The notes beneath the pieces were generated by a model. It was given only the letters and a program-made list of their open reading frames with translations, made no database searches and was not told the DNA's origin. Shown here one piece after another: positions 26,791 to 36,200 of a DNA stretch of 64,000 nt. Each line of letters begins with the position of its first letter. Within the stretch, counting starts at the first letter, position 1. The stretch is from Siphonodentalium dalli (Eukaryota; Mollusca; Scaphopoda; Gadilida; Siphonodentaliidae): NCBI GenBank assembly GCA_032622095.1, contig CP136068.1, positions 61,962,025 through 62,026,024 of the forward strand. The letters run 5' to 3'. The translations under genes were made by a program, and so were the position numbers.

Positions 26791-27765
26791 AATAATTTCA
26801 TTTTTATTTATGCCAAACTTCCTCTGAAAAGTTGAGAAAGTCACCAGAAAAAGTTGAACAGACGGTTCGTTTAGGGGGAAATCCTTGTGATGAAGGGAAT
26901 ACACATCCCATCTCCGATTATAATTTAAACTTTTGCGGAGAAAACTGGAAAAATCTAGCTTTAATATCGAGTAAATCATAACATTTTATTACGTGATTGT
27001 TGATTGCGTCATTTTCAGTTTGTCGCTTTCGCAAAACACGTTGTTTATTTATCTGGTTCGATGGTATTACTCGTCTCTTAAATATGAATAATCCCTACGA
27101 TTCCCAATATCAATAAAAAATAAAAATAAATCCAACTTCCTTATTTGGGTGAGGCTTGATTCTGCCGTCACTGGATTGGTCCGGCTCTTCCATCAATTAT
27201 ACAGGCTCTTCCAATAACCTCCCGATTGATCCACTCTTCCGGTTTGCAACACAACACACACACGTGGTTTTGGAAGCTTGTTTAAAAGAATTAAAACTCT
27301 ACACGTTTCATGTTTTGATTCCAAGTTATTAAATTGTCCATTGAATTCTTTATGCATATTATTCATACAGCACATATCTCCTAGAAACGCTCTGAAGGAA
27401 ACGTAAAAAGGAATGGTTTCATAAAGGTAGTATCCCTTCAACACTAGCAATAGACTGTTCCAAAGTGAACGTGATAAAAAATTGAAATATATATTTGATA
27501 AAACTCTTTTGGCCCTAGAAATGTTCTCAAATAAAACTGTCATTTGATTTGATTTTTTCCCCTCATTCATCACAAGATCGAATAATATTTTATTTTAATA
27601 CACTGAGTGAGCAATTTTGAGAATTCAATAAAGTTTTGATCGAAAAGTTCAACAACATTTTCGATTTTCTCTTCAGTTACACGTCCCAACGTCACGCCAA
27701 TTCAGCCCAATATTGTGGGCACGGGGATTGCCTGGATTAGTACCCAAATAAATTATGTTGTTAAA
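26791..27765. other. Unique AT-rich interior of the element, no gene seen
   Basis: Low-copy AT-rich DNA. Small features are a direct repeat of GGCTCTTCCA at 27183 and 27204 and a short AC-rich run near 27247-27262. A 126-codon minus-strand frame (27193-27573) has no domain, repeat or signal that I recognise and fits chance expectation, so no gene is called. The end of the stretch, near 27740-27765, weakly resembles the end of the 0.47-kb repeat unit that follows. Confidence 0.5.
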
Positions 27766-28231
27766 GCGCATTAACAAATACATAATCTTGAGTATATTCT
27801 CCACACTATAATCGAAAAATACAAAGGAATGGACACATGACTCAATCCAAATTGTTTATTTAAAAAACACTCCCGCCAAGAAACCCCCACTGATGACGTG
27901 CGCAAAAAATATGTACCTACCGCAAACACGTGTTGTTGGAAATTGGGGCGCACAATGGGGACTCATTTATCATGGCTATATCTATTACCCATTCGGTAAT
28001 TCACAAATGACATTCATTGCAAATTCAAACAGAATATATCTTAGATTTAGTATTACTATCAATTGACCATTTATCGAATGCTATCATTGAACTTATTGAT
28101 CAGCTGATGACGATGAAAAAATCTAGGAACCTTGTCGACGTCATTGCAGCAATGATAAAATACTGTAGCACAAATTTATGTGCATCGGCCGTTTTGTTCT
28201 CTCGTTTGATTAATAAAATTAATGATTCTGC
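27766..28231 (+). repeat. Internal 0.47-kb tandem repeat, unit 1
   Basis: Begins GCGCATTAACAAATACATA and is followed directly by a diverged second copy. Shared blocks in order include ATCTTGAGTATATTCTCCAC, AATACAAAGGAATGGACACA, AACACTCCCGCCAAGAAA, GGGGCGCACAATGGGGACT, TTGATCAGCTGATGACGATG and GTTTTGTTCTCTCGTTTGAT. The unit is 466 bp. It contains most of an 86-codon open frame (28017-28277), which is not conserved as a clean frame in unit 2 and is not called as a gene. Confidence 0.9.
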
Positions 28232-28711
28232 GCGCATTGACAATTATATAATCTTGAGTATATTCTCCACAATGTAATCTAAAAATACAAAGGAATGGAC
28301 ACATGATTCAATCCAAATGGTTTATTTAAAAAACACTCCCGCCAAGAAAGATCAAGAAACGCCCACTGATAACGATCGAGCACAGAAATTTGTACCTGCG
28401 AACACGTGGTGTTGGAATGTGGGGCGCACAATGGGGACTGTCATCTATCATGGCTATATAACTATTAGCCATTCGGTAATAAATAAATGACATTCATTGC
28501 AAATTCAAACATAATATATCTTAGCTTTAGTGTTAGTATCAATTGACCATTTATCGAGTGTTTCCGTTGAACTTATTGATCAGCTGATGACGATGAAAAC
28601 ACCTCGGACCTTGCCGGCGTCAGCGCAACAATAATAAAATACTGTATAGCACAAATGTGCATCGATCGGCCGTTTTGTTCTCTCGTTTGATTAATAAAAT
28701 TATTATTCTCC
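28232..28711 (+). repeat. Internal 0.47-kb tandem repeat, unit 2
   Basis: Second copy, 480 bp, starting GCGCATTGACAATTATATAA. It has the same block order as unit 1, with scattered substitutions and small indels, for example an extra GATCAAGAAA after the CCGCCAAGAAA block. Divergence is visibly higher than between neighbouring satellite segments outside, so this internal duplication is older than the latest array amplification. Confidence 0.9.
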
Positions 28712-28815
28712 GCGCATTAACACTGCCAAATACTCAAGTAAATTGGCCATATCATGATGTGAAAAATCAAAGAAATGACATTGTTTAACATTAGTTACTT
28801 TTATTTGAACACAAG
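28712..28815 (+). repeat. Probable degenerate third unit of the internal repeat
   Basis: The GCGCATTAACA start recurs at 28712. It is followed at the expected spacing by AAAAATCAAAGAAATGACA, which matches the AAAAATACAAAGGAATGGAC block of units 1 and 2, and then by TTTATTTGAACAC, similar to their TTTATTTAAAAAACAC. Similarity fades after about 28815. This was judged by eye and an alignment would be needed to set the end. Confidence 0.5.
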
Positions 28816-30065
28816 AGTTCACGAGACAAACGCGGCTATTTTTAAATTGAAAGTGCGCATTAATTCCGAATAGTGCTGCATTTACCGCGAATTACTTAAC
28901 GGCACTGTCTTGTCATTTTATATTGAATATGATTGCTCAAAATTTCACTAAGAGAAAGCACTTTTCTCGATCATAAGATACAATGTAGACACGAAAGAAT
29001 TGTTTAATTTATTAATTGCACAAGATATGTGCGGTACGAATGTATTGACTGCAATGTCAAGGTCAAAAACCGGTGCGTTGTAAATTGAAGTAAACAAAAA
29101 AACACGTGCGTTGTAATCGATGGCACAATGTTGACTAGTTTGGACTAATAATGCAGTCAATTGTAACTGAATTTACACGTAACTATCCAAGAGTTGATAG
29201 GCCACTTGATGATTTATTTTATGTTTCATTTCACCACGTAGCCATGGCTTAAAACATTAATAAATCACTCAATTTCGTGATATGGTTTTCCGACAGAGAA
29301 ATTGAAACTGAATGTCACATTGATCTGTTGATAAAACAAAACTTACCTTTCGTTTGTTTATTACATTTATTGTTATAAAATATAAATATAAAACCTACTA
29401 AATATTCACCATACTATCATGCTTGGGGAGGGGGATTCACAACTCTGAATTTTTTTTTACTCCTCTGAATTTTTTTTTACTCCCAGTCCCCATCCATACA
29501 GATGAACATAATTTCATAAATCAGGAGCCACATAACATTTAGTAATAATACATGTTTTTCCCCAAAAAACTTTGACGTCACCAGAAAGTTCTGTTGGCTG
29601 GAGGTAATATTACTGTTGGGTAAATGGTTAATATCGAAAGTAAACTAAATAAAAGTTAGCAAGACATCTTTTTGAAAGAAAAAAATGACGAAATATAGGA
29701 GCAGGCCTACTACAAATAAATCGCATCGTGTTACCTTGACCTTGATGATGCAATCGTGAAATTCGACACTGTCAACATAATTAGGCTATGTTCAACTTAT
29801 CGAAATAATCAATGCAGCATTATAATTAGTAGTAATTACAGAAAACGAAATTAATGTAGAATATGAAAAGCAGCCCATGCACACATTTAATTGTCAGTTA
29901 AATGTTATGATTACTTCGCGTATTTATAACCTTTGCACTGCAGATTTGCATGGAATTTTCAATTCATATTTCCACACGCTCTTTATTTACCATATTACGA
30001 TTCATCAAAAAGTATGGAATATTACTGCTAAATGTTGCTAAAACTTTACATGTACAGCAGGGACA
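28816..30065. other. Unique AT-rich interior of the element, no gene seen
   Basis: No open frame of note: the only listed one, 70 codons on the minus strand at 28948-29160, is unrecognised. A 20-bp segment (CTCTGAA, nine or so T, ACTC) is repeated head to tail at 29443-29462 and 29463-29482. A TGACGTCA octamer, the consensus of the CRE element, lies at 29573-29580, but one such site is expected by chance often enough that no function is claimed. AGGCCTACTAC and TTAGGCTATG words recur. Confidence 0.5.
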
Positions 30066-30078
30066 CCCCCCCCCCCCC
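30066..30078 (+). repeat. Poly-C run, 13 bp
   Basis: Thirteen consecutive C. A second run of 16 C lies 81 bp downstream. The complementary strand has the matching G-runs. These are the most GC-rich points of an otherwise AT-rich element. Confidence 0.95.
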
Positions 30079-30134
30079 ATATGTCATGTTTCGAATTTCT
30101 ATAGCCTACTCTTGACTAAAGGGTAGAGAATCGT

Positions 30135-30160
30135 GTAGATCGATCGATCGATCGATCTAC
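30135..30160. repeat. 26-bp perfect palindrome built on (GATC)n
   Basis: GTAGAT, then repeated CGAT units, then ATCTAC. The whole 26 bp equals its own reverse complement and includes five GATC units. The 16-C run starts at its last base. Confidence 0.95.
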
Positions 30161-30175
30161 CCCCCCCCCCCCCCC
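30160..30175 (+). repeat. Poly-C run, 16 bp
   Basis: Sixteen consecutive C abutting the GATC palindrome and followed by GAAAC. With the run at 30066-30078 it makes two C-tracts within 110 bp. Homopolymers of this length also mutate quickly and are common sequencing-error sites. Confidence 0.93.
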
Positions 30176-31139
30176 GAAACTGCATGACCATGCAGAATGT
30201 AGGCATAACAGCAAAATTTCCTGCTTAGGCTAAAGTTAAACCCACTGTGGATATATATTTTTCTTTCTACGGCTGTCTACTGGCGAGATTTGTTGTTTCC
30301 ATGCATGTGCCGGTAAACAAAAATGCAATTGCCATGATTGCGTTATAAAGCACATCAAATGCTGCATGGACATCGCACATATTCCAATATAAATTTCGCC
30401 TAGGCTATGTATATTCGGAATATAGGCCTACGTGTACACAGGCCCGATATTTTTTTTAAGCTTGAGTTGTCCCATGTTTGAAATTGTTTTATAAATCCGT
30501 TCACTGTGTGAAATCTTCGAGACGTATTACTCTGCAATGCCACGTGTGTTGTTCCCAGAAACGTAAATATTGATGACCCCAATTCCGGGAATCGGGCTAA
30601 AAATAGAACATATACGACATCTCGTGTTAAGACTGCACTCGATTGTGCATGCATTAATTGTGTCGTCGGCGATTCGCGATTAAATACAAATCTTTTACAT
30701 TTGCCATAATATATGTATTTCTTTATTTCCTCCATATTTAAAAGTCGGATGTATTTAAACATATTACAAACACAATTAAGCTTTGAATATAGTAGCCGCT
30801 GCATGCAACGCCGAAATAAATCTTAGAATTTAATCAATTGATGGATCTGTTCTATTTTTAGAAAGTGAAAGTAGCCGCTTGCATTAAGGCCTACTATACA
30901 TATTTGGGTATGCTCCCCGTGAATTTATTTATTGATTTTGAAGATTTCCCGATGGGTGGGGTGTATTGTCCAGGTAAAATACCGATATTGTACGTAGCAC
31001 CCACTGATCACCACAGTATATAACATATAATAGTTCTACGACACGTGCCCCCTGATACTTTTAAAACTTTATACTAACGATTTCTCATGCTAGGAAACTA
31101 TTAAATCAATAATAAAGATAGGCATATAAAACATAAAAT
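30176..31139. other. Unique interior of the element, no gene seen
   Basis: AT-rich unique sequence. A 134-codon minus-strand frame (30400-30804), the longest in the window, shows no motif, transmembrane pattern or repeat that I can assign, so it is left uncalled. A GTAGCCGCTTGCAT segment at about 30871 resembles AGTAGCCGCTGCATGC at about 30790. GGCCTAC-type words occur near 30424 and 30887. Confidence 0.5.
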
Positions 31140-31370
31140 CGCGATAAAAGTCCGGAGTAATCCCGATACAGAAACTTTCCAAACAACATGCGTTGTTTTC
31201 GGAATATGATACTCCGAAATGAAAGTAAACTCCGATAGAATCCCGATAGACTATGTAAATATTCCGATAATTTCCCGAAAAACGTTGCGTCATTTCCCGA
31301 TAATTTCCCGATAACTGTATATATAACTATCGGTATCCTATCGGGAAATCTATCGGGATCCCGATAGTAG
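31140..31370. repeat. TCCCGATA/CTATCGGG repeat cluster near the right end
   Basis: About ten copies of TCCCGAT, TCCGAT and CTATCGGG variants, including the back-to-back TTTCCCGATAA TTTCCCGATAA near 31290-31310 and three CTATCGG at 31327, 31338 and 31350. The last one is part of an 18-bp perfect palindrome CTATCGGGATCCCGATAG at 31350-31367. No equivalent cluster is seen at the left end, so the element is asymmetric here. Confidence 0.8.
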
Positions 31371-31670
31371 TTTTGAGATGACCCCTTACATGTCTTTCTC
31401 CGTTGTGTCTGGTATATATATAAACAATATACACGAAGAACCGAAACGACGATTTATTAAAAGCTCCTACGAAAATTCACGGGATCGGAGTTTTCCAAAA
31501 CATACCGCACTTGAAGAACGGGAACTCCGATATAAAACTCCGATTGAATCGGATGATTTTACCGACGACACAGCGAAAAATCTCCGACGGAATCGGAGTT
31601 TTATACCGATACAAAAACTCCGATTGCCATCGGTATCGGAGATCGGAAATATCCATCGGAAACTCCGATT
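31371..31670. repeat. Right subterminal ATCGGAGT/ACTCCGAT array
   Basis: Perfect octamers at 31484 and 31592 (ATCGGAGT) and at 31524, 31537, 31617 and 31662 (ACTCCGAT). A seventh, at 31229, lies in the neighbouring cluster. Many near-copies with TCGGTAT and CTCCGACGG occur between them. Mirrors the left subterminal array, so both ends carry at least seven perfect octamers. Two overlapping open frames here (31378-31713 and 31511-31789) run through the repeats, TIR and satellite and are read as artefacts of repeat sequence. Confidence 0.8.
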
Positions 31671-31705
31671 CCGACGGAAACTCCGTCGGAATTGGACAAG
31701 CTCCC
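31671..31705 (-). repeat. Right terminal inverted repeat, 35 bp
   Basis: Inverse of 26503-26537, ending GGACAAGCTCCC against the satellite. The one mismatch is the fifth base from the outer end. It contains the same inner hairpin, CCGACGGA (31671-31678) and TCCGTCGG (31682-31689), with spacer AAC. Confidence 0.92.
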
Positions 31706-31708
31706 TTA
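31706..31708. repeat. Target-site duplication TTA, right
   Basis: TTA follows the CTCCC end of the element and runs into TATGAG, the rest of the interrupted monomer. Joining CCACTC, one TTA and TATGAG recreates a normal monomer. Confidence 0.9.
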
Positions 31709-33294
31709 TATGAGTTCCTCCCTGTCCACTCTTATATGAGTTCCTCCCTGTCCACTCTTATGAGTTCCTCCCTGTCCACTCTAATATGAGTTGCTGACTG
31801 TCCACTCTTATATGAGTTCCTGCCTGTCCACTCTTATATGAGTTCCTCCCTGTCCACTAGTATATGAGTTGCTGCCTGCCACTAGTATATGAGTTCATCC
31901 ATGTCCACTCTTATATGAGTTGCTGTCTGTCCACTCTTATATGAGTTCCTCCCTGTCCACTCTTATATGAGTTGCTGACTGTCCACTCTTATATGAATTC
32001 CTGCCTGTCCACTCTTATGAGTTCCAGCCTGTCCACTCTTATATGAGTTCCTCCCTGTCCACTCTTATATTAGTTTCTCCCTGTCCACTCTTATATTAGT
32101 TCCTCCCTGTCCACTCTTATATTAGTTCCTCCCTGTCCACTCTTATATTAGTTCCTCCCTGTCCACTCTTATATTAGTTCCTCCATGTACACTCATATAT
32201 TAGTTCCTCCCTGTCCTCTCTTATGAGTTCCTCCCTGTCCACTATTATATGAGTTGCTGCCTGTCCACTCGTATATGAGTTCCAGCCTGTCCACTCGTAT
32301 ATGAGTTCCAGCCTGTCCACTCTTATATGAGTTCCTGCCTGTCCACTCTTATGAGTTCCTCCATGTCCACTCTTATGAGTTCCTCCCTGTCCAATCTTAT
32401 GAGTTCCTCCCTGTCCACTCTTATGAGTTCCTCCCTGTCCACTCTTATATGAATTCCTGCATGTCCACTCTTATATGAGTTCTTCCCTGTCCACTCTTAT
32501 ATGAGTTGCTCCCTGTCAACTCTTATGAGTTTCTCCCTTTACACTGCTATATGAGTTCCTGCCTGTCCACTCTTATATGAGTTCCTGCCTGTCCACTCTT
32601 ATATGAGTTCCTGCCTGTCCACTCTTATATGGGTTCCTCCCTGATCACTCTTATATGAGTTCCTCCCTGTCCACTCTTATATGAGTTCCCCCTGTCCACT
32701 CTTATATGAGTTCCTCCCTGTCCACTCTTATATGAGTTCCTCCCTGTCAACTCTTATATGAGTTCCTCCCTGTCCACTCTTATGAATTCCTCCCTGTCCA
32801 CTCTAATATGAGTTCCTCCCTGTCCATCGTATATGAGTTCCTCCCTGTCCACTCTAATATGAGTTCCTCCCTGTCCACTCTAATATGAGTTCCTGCATGT
32901 CCACTCTCATATGAGTTCCTCCCTGTTCACTCTTATATGAGTTCCTGCCTGTCCACTCTTATATGAGTTCCTCTCTGTCCATTCTTATATGAGTTCCTCC
33001 CTGTCCACTCTTATATGAGTTCCTCCCTGTCCACTCTTATATGAGTTCCTGCGTGTCCACTCTTATATGAGTTCCTGCGTGTCCACTCTTATATGAGTTG
33101 CTCCCTGTCCACTCTTATATGAGTTGCTCCCTGTCCACTCTTTTATGAGTTGCTCCCTGTCCACTCTTTTATGAGTTGCTCCCTGTCCACTCTTTTATGA
33201 GTTGCTCCCTGTCCACTCTTATATGAGTTGCTGACTGTCCACTCTTATATGAGTTCCTGCCTGTCCACTCTTATATGAGTTCCTCCCTGTCCAC
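31706..33294. repeat. 4.27-kb tandem duplication, copy 2, part right of the insertion
   Basis: Equivalent to 22230-23794 at an offset of 9,476 bp (4,270 plus element plus TSD), rising to 9,500 after one extra 24-bp monomer near 32.4 kb. Private variants shared with copy 1 include CTGATCACTC (23141 and 32641), GAGTTCCCCCTGTCC (about 23184 and 32684), TCCATCGTATATG and TCTCATATGAG. It ends at the CACGAGTATATG monomer. Confidence 0.88.
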
Positions 33295-36200
33295 GAGTAT
33301 ATGAGTTGCTGCCTGCCACTAGTATATGAGTTCATCCATGTCCACTCTTATATGAGTTGCTGTCTGTCCACTCTTATATGAGTTCCTCCCTGTCCACTCT
33401 TATATGAGTTGCTGCATGTCCACTCTTATATGAATTCATCCTTGTCCACTCTTATATTAGTTCCTCCCTGTCCACTCTTATATGAGTTTTTCACAGTCCA
33501 CTCTTATATGAGTTCCTCATTGTCCACTCTTATATGAGTCCCTCATTGTCCACTCTTATATGAGTTCCTCCCAGTCCACTCTTATATGAGTTGTTGCCTG
33601 TCCACTCTTATATGAGTTCCTCCCTCTCCACTCTTATATGAGTTCCTCCCTGTCCACTCTTATGAGTTCCTCCCTGTCCACTCTTATATGAGTTCCTCCC
33701 AGTCCACTCTTTTATGATTTGCTCCCTGTCCACTCTTTTATGAGTTGCTCCCTGTCCACTCTTTTATGAGTTGCTCCCTGTCCACTCTTATATGAGTTGC
33801 TGACTGTCCACTCTTATATGAGTTCCTGCCTGTCCACTCTTATATGAGTTCCTCCCTGTACACTAGTAATTGATTTACTGCCTGCCACTAGTATATGAGT
33901 TCATCCATGTCCACTCTTATATGAGTTGCTGTCTGTCCACTCTTATATGAGTTCCTCCCAGTCCACTCTTATATGAGTTCCTCCCTGTCCACTCTTATAT
34001 GAGTTCCTCCCTGTCCACTCTTATGAGTTCCTCCCTGTCCACTCTTATATGAGTTCCTCCGTGTCCACTCTTATATGAGTTCCTCCGTGTCCACTCTTTT
34101 ATGAGTTGCTCCCTGTCCACTCTTTTATGAGTTGCTCCCTGTCCACTCTTATGAGTTCCTCCCTGTCCACTCTTATGAGTTGCTCCCTGTCCACTCTTAT
34201 GAGTTCCTCCCTGTCCACTCTTATATGAATTCCTGCATGTCCACTCTTATATGAGTTCTTCCCTGTCCACTCTTATGAGTTCCTCCCTGTCCACTCTTAT
34301 GAGTTCCTCCTTGTCCACTCTTATGAGTTCCTCCCTGTCCACTCTTATATGAATTCCTGCATGTCCACTCTTACATGAGTTCTTCCCTGTCCACTCTTAT
34401 ATGAGTTCCTCCCTGTCAACTCTTATGAGTTCCTCCCTGTACACTGCTATATGAGTTACTCCCTGCCCACTCTTATATGAGTTCCTGCGTGTCCACTCTT
34501 GTATGAGTTCCTGCGTGTCCACTCTTATATGAGTTGCTCCCTGTCCACTCTTATATGAGTTGCTCCCTGTCCACTCTTTTATGAGTTGCTCCCTGTCCAC
34601 TCTTTTATGAGTTGCTCCCTGTCCACTCTTTTATGAGTTGCTCCCTGTCCACTCTTTTATGAGTTGCTCCCTGTCCACTCTTTTATGAGTTGCTCCCTGT
34701 CCACTCTTATATGAGTTGCTGACTGTCCACTCTTATATGAGTTCCTGCCTGTCCACTCTTATATGAGTTCCTCCCTGTCCACGAGTATATGAGTTGCTGC
34801 CTGCCACTAGTATATGAGTTCATCCATGTCCACTCTTATATGAGTTGCTGTCTGTCCACTCTTATATGAGTTCCTACCTGTCCACTCTTATATGAGTTGC
34901 TGCATGTCCACTCTTATATGAATTCATCCTTGTCCACTCTTATATTAGTTCCTCCCTGTCCACTCTTATATGAGTTCCTCACAGTCCACTCTTATATGAG
35001 TTCCTCATTGTCCACTCTTATATGAGTCCCTCCCAGCCCACTCTAATATGAGTTCCTCCCAGTCCACTCTAATATGAGTTGTTGCCTGTCCACTCTTATA
35101 TGAGTTCCTCCCTGTCCACTCTTATATGAGTTCCTCCCTGTCCACTCTTATGAGTTCCTCCCTGTCCACTCTTATATGAGTTGCTCCCTGTCCACTCTTT
35201 TATGAGTTGATCCCTGTCCACTCTTTTATGAGTTGCTCCCTGTCCACTCTTTTATGAGTTGCTCCCTGTCCACTCTTATATGAGTTGCTGACTGTCCACT
35301 CTTATATGAGTTCCTGCCTGTCCACTCTTATATGAGTTCCGCCCTGTCCACTAGTATATGAGTTGCTGCCTGCCACTAGAATATGAGTTCATCCATGTCC
35401 ACTCTTATATGAGTTGCTGTCTGTCCACTCTTATATGAGTTCCTCCCAGTCCACTCTTATATGAGTTCCTCCCTGTCCACTCTTATATGAGTTCCTCCCT
35501 GTCCACTCTTATGAGTTCCTCCCTGTCCACTCTTATATGAGTTCCTCCCTGTCCACTCTTTTATGAGTTGCTCCCTGTCCACTCTTTTATGAGTTGCTCC
35601 CTGTCCACTCTTTTATGAGTTGCTCCCTGTCCACTCTTATATGAGTTCCTTCCTGTCCACTCTTATATGAGTTCCTTCCTGTCCACTCTTATATGAGTTC
35701 CTCCCTGTCCACTAGTATATGAGTTGCTGCCTGCCACTAGTATATGAGTTCCTCCCTGTCCACTCTTATATGAGTTGCTGCATGTCCACTCTTATATGAA
35801 TTCATCCCTGTCCACTCTTATATTAGTTCCTCCCTGTCCACTCTTATATGAGTTCCTCACAGTCCACTATTATATGAGTTCCTCATTGTCCACTCTTATA
35901 TGAGTCGCTCATTTTCCACTCTCATATGAGTTCCTCCCAGTCCACTCTTATATGAGTTCCTGCCTGTCCACTCTTATATGAGTTCATGCCTGTCCACTCT
36001 TATATGGGTTCCTCCCTGTTCACTCTTATATGAGTTCCTCCCTGTCCACTCTTATATGAGTTCCTCCCTGTCCACTCTTATATGAGTTCCTCCCTGTCCA
36101 CTCTTATATGAGTTCCTCCCTGTCCACTCTTATATGAGTTCCTCCCTGTCTACTCTTATGAGTTCCTCCCTGTCCACTCTAATATGAGTTCCTCCCTGTC

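Larger units (their letters stand above)
26503..31705. mobile_element. Non-autonomous TIR DNA transposon, PIF/Harbinger-like
   Basis: A 5,203-bp insertion of AT-rich, unrelated sequence in the satellite. Seen directly: 35-bp terminal inverted repeats (26503-26537 and 31671-31705) that match at 34 of 35 positions, a TTA duplication on both sides, and an array that continues in perfect phase. Known of the family: PIF/Harbinger elements duplicate a 3-bp TWA target and usually have ends starting GG or GGG. The assignment to that superfamily is therefore an inference from TSD and termini alone. No DDE transposase or Myb/trihelix-like protein is visible. The longest open frames (126 and 134 codons, both on the minus strand) resemble nothing I recognise, so movement would need a transposase from elsewhere. 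The interior has subterminal octamer arrays, a 0.47-kb tandem repeat, poly-C runs and palindromes. Only one copy is present in the window. Confidence 0.9.

Noticed and set aside
27193-27573. 126-codon minus-strand frame inside the element
   Set aside because: No recognisable domain, no Harbinger transposase or Myb-like signature, and length compatible with chance in AT-rich sequence.
28017-28277. 86-codon frame overlapping the internal 0.47-kb repeat
   Set aside because: The frame is not kept intact in the second unit, which argues against selection on a protein.
29573-29580. TGACGTCA as a functional CRE site
   Set aside because: A single octamer with no gene or promoter nearby; not enough to claim regulation.
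30400-30804. 134-codon minus-strand frame inside the element, the longest in the window
   Set aside because: No motif or family resemblance that I can identify; no supporting splice or promoter evidence. Possible as an exon but not supportable from sequence alone.
26503-31705. LTR retrotransposon or endogenous virus
   Set aside because: The ends are inverted, not direct, repeats; there is no primer-binding site, polypurine tract, or gag/pol-like frame; and the TSD is 3 bp.
26503-31705. mariner/Tc1 or CACTA assignment
   Set aside because: Tc1/mariner elements duplicate TA and CACTA elements end in CACTA/G; here the duplication is TTA and the ends are GGGA/G.
31378-31789. Two overlapping frames crossing the right subterminal array, TIR and satellite
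   Set aside because: They translate short repeats and run straight into the array; a frame that crosses the insertion boundary cannot be an ancestral gene.
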